A stretch of 64,000 nt of DNA from Buchnera aphidicola (Periphyllus testudinaceus) (lineage in GTDB: Bacteria; Pseudomonadota; Gammaproteobacteria; Enterobacterales; Enterobacteriaceae). Under the pieces are notes generated by a model, which had not been told where the DNA came from, searched no databases, and saw nothing but the letters and a program-made list of their open reading frames with translations. Location of the stretch: assembly GCF_964059035.1 (NCBI RefSeq), contig NZ_OZ060380.1, forward strand, positions 394,469 to 458,468. Reading direction: 5' to 3'. Both the position numbers and the translations under genes were made by a program. Position 1 is the first letter of the stretch, and the number at the start of each line of letters is the position of its first letter. Positions 36,206-45,809 of the stretch are shown in pieces.

Positions 36206-36661
36206 TTATTTATTTTCAGAAGATATAATAATTTTAATATTAGTACTTATATCTTTATGAGGTTGAAATAATACTATATGCTCACCTAAAGAACGCAATA
36301 ATCCATTTTTTAATTTTATTTCAGATTTTTTAACTTTAATTCCCAGTTCATTTAATTTTCGTGAAATATCACGAACACCTATAGATCCAAATAATTTTCC
36401 TTTTTTTCCTGACTTTGAAAATATAACTATATTTTTTATTTTTTTAATTTCTTCTATACGAGAACGTGATATAAATAACTTTTTTTCTAATTTATTTTTT
36501 AAATTTTTTTTATAATTTTTAAAATATTCAATATTTTTTTTAATTGCTGGAATAGCAATTTCTTTAGGAAAAAGAAAATTTCTTGCATAACCAGGTTTAA
36601 CTTGGATCATATCTCCTAATTTTCCTAATTTATTAAAAGAAATTAACAATATAACATTCAT
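36206..36661 (-). CDS. rplI: 50S ribosomal protein L9
   Basis: A 151-residue L9 (E. coli 149) with the N-terminal RNA-binding domain MNVILLISFNKLGKLGDMIQVKPGYARN (in two halves), the long central helix and the C-terminal domain ending QPHKDISTNIKIIISS. L9 limits frameshifting. It is last in the rpsF-rpsR-rplI order; E. coli priB, which lies between rpsF and rpsR, is absent. Confidence 0.96.
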   Translation of the reverse strand: MNVILLISFNKLGKLGDMIQVKPGYARNFLFPKEIAIPAIKKNIEYFKNYKKNLKNKLEKKLFISRSRIEEIKKIKNIVIFSKSGKKGKLFGSIGVRDISRKLNELGIKVKKSEIKLKNGLLRSLGEHIVLFQPHKDISTNIKIIISSENK

Positions 36662-36728
36662 AAATCTCCTCTTTACTTGATACTATAAAATAAAAAAATA
36701 TTTATTTTTTATAAAATTTAAATAAAAC

Positions 36729-36956
36729 TTATTTATGATGATCCATATATGGAAGTAAAGATAAATACCTTGCTTTTTTTATAGCTTTTGCTAATTGCCG
36801 TTGATACTTTGATTTAGTTCCAGTTATTCGACTAGGAACAATTTTACCACTTTCCGTAATATAACTTTTTAATATAGAAATATCTTTATAATCTACGTGT
36901 TTTATTCCTTCAGATGTAAATCTACAAAATTTTCTTCGTCTAAAATAACGAGTCAT
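36729..36956 (-). CDS. rpsR: 30S ribosomal protein S18
   Basis: A 75-residue S18, the same as E. coli: RYFRRRKFCRFTSEGI, DYKDISILKSYITESGKIV and the ending YLSLLPYMDHHK. The frame continues 7 codons upstream to 36977, but ATG at 36956 matches the family. S18 forms a heterodimer with S6 on the 30S platform, and rpsF lies just upstream. Confidence 0.96.
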   Translation of the reverse strand: MTRYFRRRKFCRFTSEGIKHVDYKDISILKSYITESGKIVPSRITGTKSKYQRQLAKAIKKARYLSLLPYMDHHK

Positions 36957-37034
36957 ATATTTATTTTTCCTATGCATAAATATTTTTAAAAATAACTATT
37001 ATATATTATTATAATAAAAAATTTCTAAAAAATT

Positions 37035-37406
37035 TTATATATTTATTTTCTTAATAACAACTTCTGATCGTTTATCTTTTATTTCAGTTTTTTCTTTTAA
37101 TATCGGAGACATTTCAACACTTATTTTTTTTGTACAAAAAATAATGTTTCTTATAATAGAATCATCAAATTTAAATGCGTTTTCTATATTTTTTATATTT
37201 TTTTGAGAAATTTCTATATTCATTAAAATATAATGAGCTTTATTTAACTTATTAATTGGATAAGATAATTGTCGTCTTCCCCAATCTTCTAAACGATGAA
37301 TTTTTCCAGATAAATTAAAAATTAATTTTTTATAACGTAAAACAATTTCATTAGAATTTTCACTTTTATCAGGATGTATCATAAATACAATTTCATAATA
37401 ACGCAC
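37035..37406 (-). CDS. rpsF: 30S ribosomal protein S6 (GTG start)
   Basis: A 123-residue S6 (E. coli 131 plus glutamates). RYYEIVFMIHPDKSE, the GKIHRLEDWGRRQLSYPINK segment and YILMNIEI are conserved. It starts at GTG (37406), fixed by family alignment and an AAGGAG 10 bases upstream. The acidic C-terminal tail of E. coli S6 is replaced by a short basic one. First gene of the rpsF-rpsR-rplI group. Confidence 0.95.
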   Translation of the reverse strand: MRYYEIVFMIHPDKSENSNEIVLRYKKLIFNLSGKIHRLEDWGRRQLSYPINKLNKAHYILMNIEISQKNIKNIENAFKFDDSIIRNIIFCTKKISVEMSPILKEKTEIKDKRSEVVIKKINI

Positions 37407-37657
37407 TTTAAAAAAACTCCTTATAAAAAGAATAATTTTATGTTTTATATAAAATTTTAAAAATATAAAAAATATATTTATATTAAAAACTTAAATTTAT
37501 AAAATAATAAATTAATTTTATAAAAATATAAAAAATTTTAAAAAATAAAACATATTTTATATATAATAATTATTTTTAAAACAATATTATAATAATATAT
37601 TAATACAAAAAACTAAAAAAATTTATAATATAAATTTTCAACAAAAATTTTAAATTT

Positions 37658-39190
37658 TTAAATTAAAGATAAATTAATAATTTTATTTTTTATTTTAATA
37701 GATAAAATTTTTACCTTAACAAAATCTCCAATAGAAAAAACTTTTTTTAAACGTTTACCTTTTAAAAAATTTTTTTTTTTATTATAAAAATAATAATCAT
37801 CTCTTAATTTTGATACATGAACTAAACCATCTAAAAAAAGTTTATTTATTTTAACAAAAAATCCAAACTCTGTAATATGAGAAATAATACCATTAAATTC
37901 ACTTCCTATTTTTTTTTTTAAAAACTCAAATTTTAATAAATCTAAAACAAATTTATAAGCTTTATCAGCTCTTTTTTCAGTTATTACACACTGTTTTGAA
38001 AATTTCTTCATTAAAATTATATTATGAAAAAATTTTTTATTTAAAAAATAATTTTTTATAATTTTTTTTTTTTTATTTTTATTTTTTAAAATAAATTTAA
38101 TAGTACGATGAACTATTAAATCTGAATAACGCCGTATTGGAGAAGTAAAATGAGTATAATGTGTTTCTGCTAAACCAAAATGACCAGAATTTTTTTCACT
38201 ATAATATGCTTTTTTTGTAGACTTTAACAATGCTAAATTTATTATTTCTTTATAAGGTTTATTTTTTATTTTCTTATATAGATTAAAATAATCTTTAATA
38301 ACAGGATTTTTTCCTCCTGTAAGTCTTAAATTAAATTTTTTTAACACCTTTCTAAAATTTATAATTTTTGAAAGAGTAGGAAATTCATGATTTCTAAATA
38401 AAGATACAACTTTATTTTTTTCAATAAATAATGCAGCAGATTTATTGGCTAATATCATACAAAATTCAATAAAATTATGAACTAAATTTCTTTTTTTTAA
38501 AATTATTGATTTTATTCTAAATTTAGAATCAAATATAAAATAAGGTTCATCACTATTAAAAAAAATAGTTTTCTCTAAATTTTTATTTTTTATTAAAATA
38601 TTATTTAAAAAATATAAATTTTTTATATATTTTTTAATTTTTATAAATCTTTTACATAGAAATATATCTTTATTCCATATTTTCATAACATTAGAATAAG
38701 TTAATCTTGCATGAGATTTAATTATTGCTTCATAATATTTATAATAAAGTAAATTTCCTATCTTCGATAAAGTCATTTCACATACAAAACAATATCTATC
38801 TTTATTTGGTAATAAAGAAAAAATATCTGTAGATAATTCTTCTGGAAACATTGGAACAACTTTTAATGGAAAATATATAGAAGTTCCTCTATTAAACGCT
38901 TCTTTATCTAAAGAAGATTTTTCTTTAATATAAAAACTTACATCTGAAATAGCAACTAAGAGTTTCCAATAACCATTGTGTTTAATCCTATAACAATAAA
39001 TAGCGTCATCAAAATCATATGAATCCTCTTCATCAATTGTAATAAACGGAAGATTTCTTAAATCTTTACGAATATTTTTATCAAATTTGTATTGTTGAGA
39101 TTTTATAAAATTTACCGCATTAAGAACTTTTTCAGTCCAAACTGAAGGAATTTTATATTTCTTTAAAGCTTTTTTTAAAACACTATTCAC
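37658..39190 (-). CDS. rnr: RNase R, N-terminally truncated
   Basis: A 510-residue RNase II/R family exoribonuclease; E. coli RNase R has 813 residues. The catalytic RNB domain starts almost at once, with Asp residues 53, 59, 61 and 62 in TIDEEDSYDFDDAIYC, and SPIRRYSDLIVHR follows later. One S1 domain ends the protein (GIISHITEFGFFVKI, GLVHVSKL). The N-terminal helix-turn-helix and cold-shock domains and the basic tail are missing. Synteny (rpsF side, purA side) indicates rnr, not rnb. The GTG start at 39190 has no good Shine-Dalgarno. Confidence 0.85.
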   Translation of the reverse strand: MNSVLKKALKKYKIPSVWTEKVLNAVNFIKSQQYKFDKNIRKDLRNLPFITIDEEDSYDFDDAIYCYRIKHNGYWKLLVAISDVSFYIKEKSSLDKEAFNRGTSIYFPLKVVPMFPEELSTDIFSLLPNKDRYCFVCEMTLSKIGNLLYYKYYEAIIKSHARLTYSNVMKIWNKDIFLCKRFIKIKKYIKNLYFLNNILIKNKNLEKTIFFNSDEPYFIFDSKFRIKSIILKKRNLVHNFIEFCMILANKSAALFIEKNKVVSLFRNHEFPTLSKIINFRKVLKKFNLRLTGGKNPVIKDYFNLYKKIKNKPYKEIINLALLKSTKKAYYSEKNSGHFGLAETHYTHFTSPIRRYSDLIVHRTIKFILKNKNKKKKIIKNYFLNKKFFHNIILMKKFSKQCVITEKRADKAYKFVLDLLKFEFLKKKIGSEFNGIISHITEFGFFVKINKLFLDGLVHVSKLRDDYYFYNKKKNFLKGKRLKKVFSIGDFVKVKILSIKIKNKIINLSLI

Positions 39191-39400
39191 ATTTATTTTT
39201 TTTTTAAATATTTTTATATTAATTATCCTATTTTACAACTAAATATTTTTATAAAATATACAAAATATAACATATAACATTTTATAAAAATTTTTATATA
39301 TTTATAAAATTTTTTAAAAAAAAATTATAATTTTTAAAAATTATATTTAAAAAAATTTATAAATAAAAAATTCTTTAAACAAAAATTTAACAATTTATAC

Positions 39401-40708
39401 TTATATAAATTTTTTTAAAAAATTATTTAATATAATAATTTCACTACGTTCTGGACCAGTAGAAATTAAATCTATTGAAATTTTAATAAAGTTTTGTATA
39501 AAATTAATAAATTTTATTACATTTTTCGGTAACTTTTTAAATAAAACAATTGATTTAGTTGATTGGTTCCATCCTTTAAAAGATTTATAAACTGGAATAA
39601 CATTTTTCCATTCTATTTCATTAGATGGAAAAATTTTTAATTCTTTTTTAGAATCTTTATTAATATATTTTATACAAACTTTGATCGTTTGTAAATAATC
39701 TAATACATCTAATTTCGTGAAACATATTCCTGATAATGAATTAATTTGAATCATTCGTTTTAATAATACTAAATCTAACCATCCAGTTCTTCGAATTCTC
39801 CCAGTAGTAGATCCAAATTCTTTTCCAATTTTATATAAATGATTATGAATATTACCAAAAACTTCTGTTGGAAAAGGTCCATTTCCTACTCTAGTAGAAT
39901 ACAGTTTCGATACACCTAAAATATATTCAATATTTTTAATTCCTACACCTGTTCCAGTAATTACTCCACCAATAGTACTATTTGAAGAACTAACATAAGG
40001 ATATGTTCCATGATCAATATCTAAAAGAGATCCTTGAGCTCCTTCAAAAACAATTTTAAAACCTTTTTTAATTTTTTTATTTAAAAATAGCCCAACATCT
40101 TGAATCATATGTTTTAATTCTAAAAAAGAATTTAAAGATTCATTATATATTTTTTTATAAGAAACTATATTTCTTTTATAAATATTTTTTAATTGAAAAT
40201 TATAATATTGAACATTTTTTTTTAACATTTTTGAAAAAAAATGAACATTATTTAAATCATTTATTCGTATAGCTCTCCTAGCAATTTTATCTTCATAAGC
40301 AGGACCTATTCCTTTACGAGTAGTGCCAATAGAGCTTTTTAAATTACTTTCTTCACGTGCTTTATCTAAAAAAATATGATATTCAAAAATTAAAGTAATA
40401 GAATGAGATAATATAACACGATCTTTAATAAAAATATTTTTTTCTTTTAAATAATTTATTTCTTTAATTAAGTCTATTAATGAAACAACAACTCCATTTC
40501 CAAGAATTGCTGTTGTTTTTTTATATAAAACACAAGATGGTATTAAATGTAAAACTATTTTTTTTTTATTAACTAATAAAGTATGACCTGCATTATTTCC
40601 ACCTTGATATCTTACAACATAATCTGAAGTTTTAGAAAACAAATCAACAATTTTTCCTTTTCCTTCATCTCCCCATTGAACCCCTAAAATTACAATATTT
40701 TTAATCAA
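39401..40708 (-). CDS. purA: Adenylosuccinate synthetase (TTG start)
   Basis: A 435-residue PurA (E. coli 432), joining IMP and aspartate with GTP on the way to AMP. VQWGDEGKGKIVD carries the catalytic Asp, GGNNAGHTL the catalytic His, and TTGRIRRTGWLDLV the IMP loop. It starts at TTG (40708); the alignment leaves no room for another start, and a GGAG lies about 9 bases upstream. Between miaA and rnr; hflKC and others of E. coli are absent. Confidence 0.96.
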   Translation of the reverse strand: MIKNIVILGVQWGDEGKGKIVDLFSKTSDYVVRYQGGNNAGHTLLVNKKKIVLHLIPSCVLYKKTTAILGNGVVVSLIDLIKEINYLKEKNIFIKDRVILSHSITLIFEYHIFLDKAREESNLKSSIGTTRKGIGPAYEDKIARRAIRINDLNNVHFFSKMLKKNVQYYNFQLKNIYKRNIVSYKKIYNESLNSFLELKHMIQDVGLFLNKKIKKGFKIVFEGAQGSLLDIDHGTYPYVSSSNSTIGGVITGTGVGIKNIEYILGVSKLYSTRVGNGPFPTEVFGNIHNHLYKIGKEFGSTTGRIRRTGWLDLVLLKRMIQINSLSGICFTKLDVLDYLQTIKVCIKYINKDSKKELKIFPSNEIEWKNVIPVYKSFKGWNQSTKSIVLFKKLPKNVIKFINFIQNFIKISIDLISTGPERSEIIILNNFLKKFI

Positions 40709-40770
40709 AATATACTACTCCAAATATTTTAAAAATTAATTTCTTTAAAAAATATTTATAAAAATATACA

Positions 40771-41712
40771 CTATATTTTTAATAACTCTCGAATTTTATT
40801 ATACATGAAAGTAACAGAAGAACTAATTTTTTCACTATTTATAGAAAAAAATGTTTTCATATTTTTTAACCAAGTTAATTGGTGCTTTGCTAATTTTTTA
40901 GTAGATATCAATATTTGAGACACCATATCTTGATAAGTAATTTTTCCTAAAATATAATTATACATATTTTTATAACCAATGCATTTCATTCCTGGGGAAT
41001 TTTTATAAAAAGAACTATCTAAAGAAATTCTTTCTACTTCATCTTGAAAACCAGAATTTAACATTTTTTTTAATCTTAATTCTATGTTTCTATGTAAAAT
41101 ATCTTTATTTTTAGGCATACTAATAAATTTTAAAACTTGATAAGGAAATTTATAATTATTAAATTTTATTAAATCACTAATTTTCTTTCCAGACAAATAA
41201 TATACTTCTAACGCTCTTAAAACTCTCTGTGTATCATTTGGATGAATTTTTAATGCCGAAATAGGATCTACGAAAATTAATTCTTTATATAAATTGTTTA
41301 AGGGTCTAATAGAAAATTTTTTTAAAATAAGCTCTCTCATTTTATTATTTCTAGAAGGTAAATCAGATAAACCATTTAATAAAGAATTATAATAAAACAT
41401 AGTTCCTCCTACTAACATAGGAATTCTTTTATTTAATATAGAATTTTTAATTTCTTGTAAAGCATGTTTTCTAAACGTACCTACACAATAATTTTCTGTA
41501 ATATTTATAATATTTATAAGTTTATGTGGAGCAATGATTAACTCATTTTTATTTGGTTTAGCTGTTCCAATATTCCATTCTTTGTAAATAAGACCAGAAT
41601 CTACACTAATTAAATCAATTGGTAATAATTGACTTAATTGTATTGCTAATTCTGTTTTATTAGATGCTGTAGGACCCATTAAAAATATTACTAATTTTTT
41701 ATTTTTACTCAT
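40771..41712 (-). CDS. miaA: tRNA dimethylallyltransferase (altered P-loop)
   Basis: A 313-residue MiaA (E. coli 316) that prenylates A37 in tRNAs reading UNN codons. SVDSGLIYKEWNIGTAKPN, LVGGTMFYYNSLLNGLS, RALEVYYLSGK and KQLTW-like HQLTWLKN are present. The P-loop, GPTASGKT in E. coli, reads GPTASNKT here, with Asn18 for Gly. The change is a clean AAT codon. It could weaken phosphate binding or be tolerated. Downstream of pgi in place of the usual mutL-miaA-hfq. Confidence 0.94.
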   Translation of the reverse strand: MSKNKKLVIFLMGPTASNKTELAIQLSQLLPIDLISVDSGLIYKEWNIGTAKPNKNELIIAPHKLINIINITENYCVGTFRKHALQEIKNSILNKRIPMLVGGTMFYYNSLLNGLSDLPSRNNKMRELILKKFSIRPLNNLYKELIFVDPISALKIHPNDTQRVLRALEVYYLSGKKISDLIKFNNYKFPYQVLKFISMPKNKDILHRNIELRLKKMLNSGFQDEVERISLDSSFYKNSPGMKCIGYKNMYNYILGKITYQDMVSQILISTKKLAKHQLTWLKNMKTFFSINSEKISSSVTFMYNKIRELLKI

Positions 41713-41774
41713 AAATATTTTAAATTATTTTAAATTATTAAAAGAATCTCATACTATATAAAAAAATTAAAAAA

Positions 41775-43430
41775 TTACTTATTTTTTTTATAATAATTTA
41801 TTAATCCATTAGTTGAAGAATCATAACTTGAACAAAAATCATTTTTTTTTAATGTAGATAAAATATCTTTTGCTACATTTTTACCTAATTCAACTCCCCA
41901 TTGGTCAAAACTAAAAACATTAAATATCACTCCTTGAGTAAAAATTTTATGTTCATATAAAGAAATTAATAAACCTAAAGTATATGGAGTAATTTTTTTT
42001 ACTAACATAGAATTTGTAGGTTGATTACCTAAACACACTTGATACATTAAAAAATTATTTTTTTTATTATTTAACTTTTTGTTTGTTTTTTTCTTTAAAT
42101 CTTTTTTTAATTCTTTTAAAGATTTACCAAAAGCTAAAGATCGAGTTTGTGCAAAAAAATGAGATAACAACTTTATATGATGATTATTACAATTATTATG
42201 AGAATGAATAGGAATAATAAAATCTGATGGAATTAATTTTGTTCCCTGATGCATTAATTGATAAAAAGAATGTTGTCCGTTTGTTCCAGGTTCTCCCCAT
42301 ATTATTGGTCCTGTTTGAAATGATATATTTTTTTTATTTCTATCAATACTTTTCCCATTAGATTCCATACTTAATTGCTGTAAATAAGAAGAAAATTTAT
42401 GCATATATTGATCATATACAAGAATTGCTTCTGTTTCTGATAAAAAAAAATTATTATACCATATACTAATTAAACCTAATAAAACTGGAAAATTTTTTTT
42501 CAAAGGAGCATTTAAAAAATGATCATCCATTCTTTTTGCTCCTTTTAATAATAAAAGAAAATTTTTATACCCAATAGATAATGCAATAGATAAACCAATT
42601 GCTGACCATAAAGAATATCTTCCACCAACCCAATTCCATAAAGGAAGAAAATTTTTTTCTGAAATACCAAATTTTTTTACTTCATTTTTGTTCATAGATA
42701 ACGCAATAAAATGCTTTGATATATCTGATTTTAAAAATTTTTTTTCTTTAAAAAAATAATTTCTAATTGTCTTTGCATTAGTTATTGTTTCTTGCGTAGT
42801 AAATGTTTTTGAAGCAATTAAAAAAACAGTAGATTTTATATTAATTTTATTTAAAACTTCTATCACTTGTGTTCCATCAATATTTGAAATAAAATGCATA
42901 TTTAAATGATTTTTATATGGTTTTAAAGATTCAGTAACCATAAATGGACCTAAATCAGAACCTCCTATTCCAACATTTACAATATCAGTAATTGGTTCTC
43001 CAGTATATCCTCTCCATTTTTTATTTATAATAGAAAATGATATCGATTGTATTTTTTTTAATGTTTTATTAATTTTTAAAGAAAGATTTTCTCCATCAAT
43101 AAAAAAATTTTTTTTTGAAAAATTTCGTAATAAAGTATGTAAAACAGGTTGATTTTCTGTAACATTAATAAAATTTCCATTAAACATAGATTTAATAGAT
43201 TGTTTTAAAAAACATTCTTTAGCTAATTTTATTAGATAAGACATTGTTTTTTGAGTAATTCTATTTTTTGAATAATCAAATAAAATTAAATCATCAAAAT
43301 TTAAAGAAAAATTTTTAAAACGATCAGGATCTTTTTTAAAAAAATCTTTTATATGAAAATCTTTTATTTTTAAAAAATGTTTTTGTAATTTATTCCAAGA
43401 TTTTGTTTCTATAGGATTTATATTTTTCAT
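41775..43430 (-). CDS. pgi: Glucose-6-phosphate isomerase
   Basis: A 551-residue Pgi (E. coli 549) interconverting glucose 6-phosphate and fructose 6-phosphate. Starts MKNINPIETKSWNKLQKHF; VNVGIGGSDLGPFMVTESLKP, ASKTFTTQETITNA and GRYSLWSAIGL are conserved, as are the active-site Glu in MESNGKSID and His in GTNGQHSFYQLMHQ. ATG at 43430 is chosen over an in-frame TTG at 43436. Glycolysis and gluconeogenesis branch. Confidence 0.97.
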   Translation of the reverse strand: MKNINPIETKSWNKLQKHFLKIKDFHIKDFFKKDPDRFKNFSLNFDDLILFDYSKNRITQKTMSYLIKLAKECFLKQSIKSMFNGNFINVTENQPVLHTLLRNFSKKNFFIDGENLSLKINKTLKKIQSISFSIINKKWRGYTGEPITDIVNVGIGGSDLGPFMVTESLKPYKNHLNMHFISNIDGTQVIEVLNKINIKSTVFLIASKTFTTQETITNAKTIRNYFFKEKKFLKSDISKHFIALSMNKNEVKKFGISEKNFLPLWNWVGGRYSLWSAIGLSIALSIGYKNFLLLLKGAKRMDDHFLNAPLKKNFPVLLGLISIWYNNFFLSETEAILVYDQYMHKFSSYLQQLSMESNGKSIDRNKKNISFQTGPIIWGEPGTNGQHSFYQLMHQGTKLIPSDFIIPIHSHNNCNNHHIKLLSHFFAQTRSLAFGKSLKELKKDLKKKTNKKLNNKKNNFLMYQVCLGNQPTNSMLVKKITPYTLGLLISLYEHKIFTQGVIFNVFSFDQWGVELGKNVAKDILSTLKKNDFCSSYDSSTNGLINYYKKNK

Positions 43431-43606
43431 TATCAAATTTCTCTCATTTTTTAAAAAATAATAAAATTTAAAATTTATATATTATTAAAAATATATTTTT
43501 ATAAATACTCAAAAGTTTTTTAAAAAAATATTTAAAATAAAATATTACATATAAATATATTATACTAAAAACTAAATAATTAAATCACATCTTATAAAAA
43601 TATTAT

Positions 43607-44188
43607 ATGAAAATAAATAAAAAAAAGTTACATAAAAACAATTTAATTTGGATTGATTTAGAAATGACTGGATTATGTTATAAAAAAAATAGAATACTTG
43701 AAATTGCTGTAGTAATTACAGATAAAAATTTAAAAATTTTAACAGAAGATTTTGTAATATGCATTTATCAATCCTTAAAAAAAATAGAAAAAATGAATGA
43801 TTGGAATAAAAAAACACATTTTCATAGCGGATTAATAAAAAAAGTTAGAGAAAGTAAATATACTGAATTTTCTGCTGAAAAAAAAATCCTAAAATTTTTA
43901 AAAAAATGGACAATTCCAAAAAAATCACCTATATGTGGAAATACAGTTTGGAAAGATCGAGAATTTTTAAAAAAATACATGCCAAAAATAGAAAAGCATT
44001 TACATTATAGAAATTTAGATATTAGCACCATTAAAGAATTATATTATAGATGGAAATCTAATTATTTACCCACAACACAAAAAAAAAACAAACATTCTGC
44101 ATTATATGATATTAAACAATCCATTAAAGAACTTTTATTTTATAAAAAAAATTTTTTTAATTTAAAAAAAAAAAAAAAATATTTTTAA
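43607..44188 (+). CDS. orn: Oligoribonuclease
   Basis: A 193-residue DEDDh exonuclease (E. coli 181) that finishes RNA decay from 2-5 nt oligomers. IWIDLEMTGL gives the first two acids, GNTVWKDREFLKKYMP the third, and KHSALYDIKQSIKEL the HxxxxD pair. The last 20 residues are a lysine-rich tail with a 14-A run (44164-44177) that E. coli lacks. It diverges from pgi across 176 bp and precedes tRNA-Gly, as in E. coli. Confidence 0.95.
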   Translation: MKINKKKLHKNNLIWIDLEMTGLCYKKNRILEIAVVITDKNLKILTEDFVICIYQSLKKIEKMNDWNKKTHFHSGLIKKVRESKYTEFSAEKKILKFLKKWTIPKKSPICGNTVWKDREFLKKYMPKIEKHLHYRNLDISTIKELYYRWKSNYLPTTQKKNKHSALYDIKQSIKELLFYKKNFFNLKKKKKYF

Positions 44189-44193
44189 AGAAA

Positions 44194-44220
44194 ACTTGAA
44201 AATATCATCTATGTCGTATA
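44194..44220 (+). promoter_or_regulatory. Probable promoter for tRNA-Gly
   Basis: TTGAAA at 44194-44199 and a perfect TATAAT at 44215-44220, spaced 15 bases, just after orn. Transcription would start some 40 bases before the tRNA. The surrounding bases (tatcatctatgtcg) are less A-rich than the local background. Spacing is short of the 17-base optimum. Confidence 0.5.
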
Positions 44221-44269
44221 ATATTATTAATAAATAATAAAAATTATTAAATAAAAATTTATTAAAAAT

Positions 44270-44342
44270 GCGGGAATAGCTTAGTTGGTAGAGCATAACC
44301 TTGCCAAGGTTAAGGTCACGAGTTCGAGACTCGTTTCCCGCT
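44270..44342 (+). tRNA. tRNA-Gly (GCC)
   Basis: A 73-base tRNA nearly identical to E. coli glyV. The acceptor GCGGGAA pairs with TTCCCGC, the anticodon loop CTTGCCAAG gives GCC, the T arm is CGAGTTCGAGACTCG and the discriminator T. A single copy here replaces the glyVXY triplet that follows orn in E. coli. No encoded CCA. Confidence 0.97.
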
Positions 44343-44832
44343 AATTAACATAATGCAATTTGTTTAAAAATACATCTTTTTCACATAAAATATTAATTAA
44401 CAAATCACTTATATTTATAAAAATTAAAAAATATTTAAATAAAATATTAATAATATTTTTTTTTAAAAAATAAAAAAATATATTAAAAATTTTAAATAAA
44501 ATTTTTATATAAAAATTATATGTTTTTTATTTTTTTAAAAAAATATTACTTTTATTTTTTTAAAATTTTTTTATGAAATATACAAATTTAATTTAAAAAC
44601 ATCTTATAAAAATAATAAAAAAAAAAATTAATTTTTATAAAATTTTTTAAAATATTCAAAAAAATATTAATTTTATTTCTAAATAAATTTTATATTTATA
44701 ACATTATATAAAAATAAAAAAATTTTTTAAAAAAAATAATTTAATATATTTAAAATTAAATTAATTATAAAAAATAAAATAAAATAAAAAATTTTATTAA
44801 AAAAACTTTTTTATATAATATTTTTATAAATT
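44343..44832. other. 490 bp AT-only intergenic region
   Basis: The longest gene-free stretch in the window, between tRNA-Gly and rpmE, which converge. It is almost pure A and T in long homopolymers. I see no open frame, tRNA or convincing hairpin. It is probably the eroded remnant of deleted genes; no homology can be made out. Confidence 0.6.
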
Positions 44833-45036
44833 TTAAGAAATATTAAATCTTTTATTAAACAATTCAACTCGCCCTCCAGTATCTACTATTCTTTGTTTAC
44901 CTGTATAAAACGGATGACAATTTGAACATACATCTAAATTAATGTTTTTAGATAACGTACTAAAAAAACTAATTTTATTTCCACAAGAACAAATTGCTGA
45001 ATTAGAAAAATATTTAGGATGAATGTTTTTTTTCAT
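44833..45036 (-). CDS. rpmE: 50S ribosomal protein L31, zinc-binding form
   Basis: A 67-residue L31 (E. coli 70). The zinc ligands are in SAICSCGNKI and CSNCHPFYTGKQ, so this is the Cys-containing (C+) form. VDTGGRVELFNKRF is the usual C-terminal motif. It bridges the 50S and 30S heads. It diverges from hslV; E. coli priA, cytR and ftsN, which lie between, are absent. Confidence 0.95.
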   Translation of the reverse strand: MKKNIHPKYFSNSAICSCGNKISFFSTLSKNINLDVCSNCHPFYTGKQRIVDTGGRVELFNKRFNIS

Positions 45037-45269
45037 AACAACTCTTATTATTTAATAAATATAATTAATAATAATATATTAAATAAAAAAAATAAATATT
45101 TATTTTTAAAAAAAAATTAAAAATAAAAAAATTTTAGTTATTTTAAAAATTTCAATACTTATTCTCATAAACATTAATAACAAAAATTTTAAATAATTTT
45201 ATTTTTTAAAAATTATAATTATTAAAAAATTTTTAAAAATTTATTAATATAAACTAAAAAGATATAAAA

Positions 45270-45800
45270 ATGACAACTATATTAAGTATAAGAACAAAAA
45301 ATAAAGTAGTAATCGGTGGAGATGGACAAGCTACTTTAGGACATACTATAATGAAAAGCAATGTAAAAAAAGTACGAACACTTTATAATAAAAAAGTCAT
45401 TGCTGGATTTGCTGGAAGCACAGCTGATGCATTCACTTTATTCGAATTATTTGAAAAAAAACTTTCAATATATCAAGGTCAATTAAAAAGAGCTGCTATT
45501 GAATTAGCTAAAGATTGGAGAAACGATCGAATACTTAGAAAATTAGAAGCTTTATTAGCTGTTGCAGATAAAAAAAATTCTTTAATAATAACAGGTAATG
45601 GAGACGTTATTCAACCGGAAAATAATATAATAGCCATAGGATCAGGTGGGTGTTATGCTCAAGCAGCTGCATACGCTTTATTGAATAATACAAATTTAAA
45701 TGCTTTAAATATTGTTAAAAAATCATTAACGATTGCAGCAAACATTTGTATATATACAAATAATTCTTTTACTATAAAAGAACTATCAATAAAAAATTAA
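45270..45800 (+). CDS. hslV: ATP-dependent protease subunit HslV
   Basis: A 176-residue proteasome-like peptidase (E. coli 176). Met is followed by Thr-Thr (MTTILSIRTKN), so removal of Met exposes the catalytic Thr1. GGDGQATLGHTIMKSNVKK and AGFAGSTADAFTLFELFE are conserved. It forms a dodecamer capped by HslU. Nine bases separate it from hslU, so they form one operon. I could not see a heat-shock (sigma-32) promoter in the 233 bp upstream. Confidence 0.97.
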   Translation: MTTILSIRTKNKVVIGGDGQATLGHTIMKSNVKKVRTLYNKKVIAGFAGSTADAFTLFELFEKKLSIYQGQLKRAAIELAKDWRNDRILRKLEALLAVADKKNSLIITGNGDVIQPENNIIAIGSGGCYAQAAAYALLNNTNLNALNIVKKSLTIAANICIYTNNSFTIKELSIKN

Positions 45801-45809
45801 GGAAAAAAA

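Noticed and set aside
39327..39344. 18-base palindrome ATAATTTTTAAAAATTAT upstream of rnr
   Set aside because: Made only of A and T runs; such palindromes are expected by chance in this composition.
45037..45269. Sigma-32 heat-shock promoter before hslVU
   Set aside because: I found no CTTGAA/CCCCAT-like pair at suitable spacing on the plus strand.
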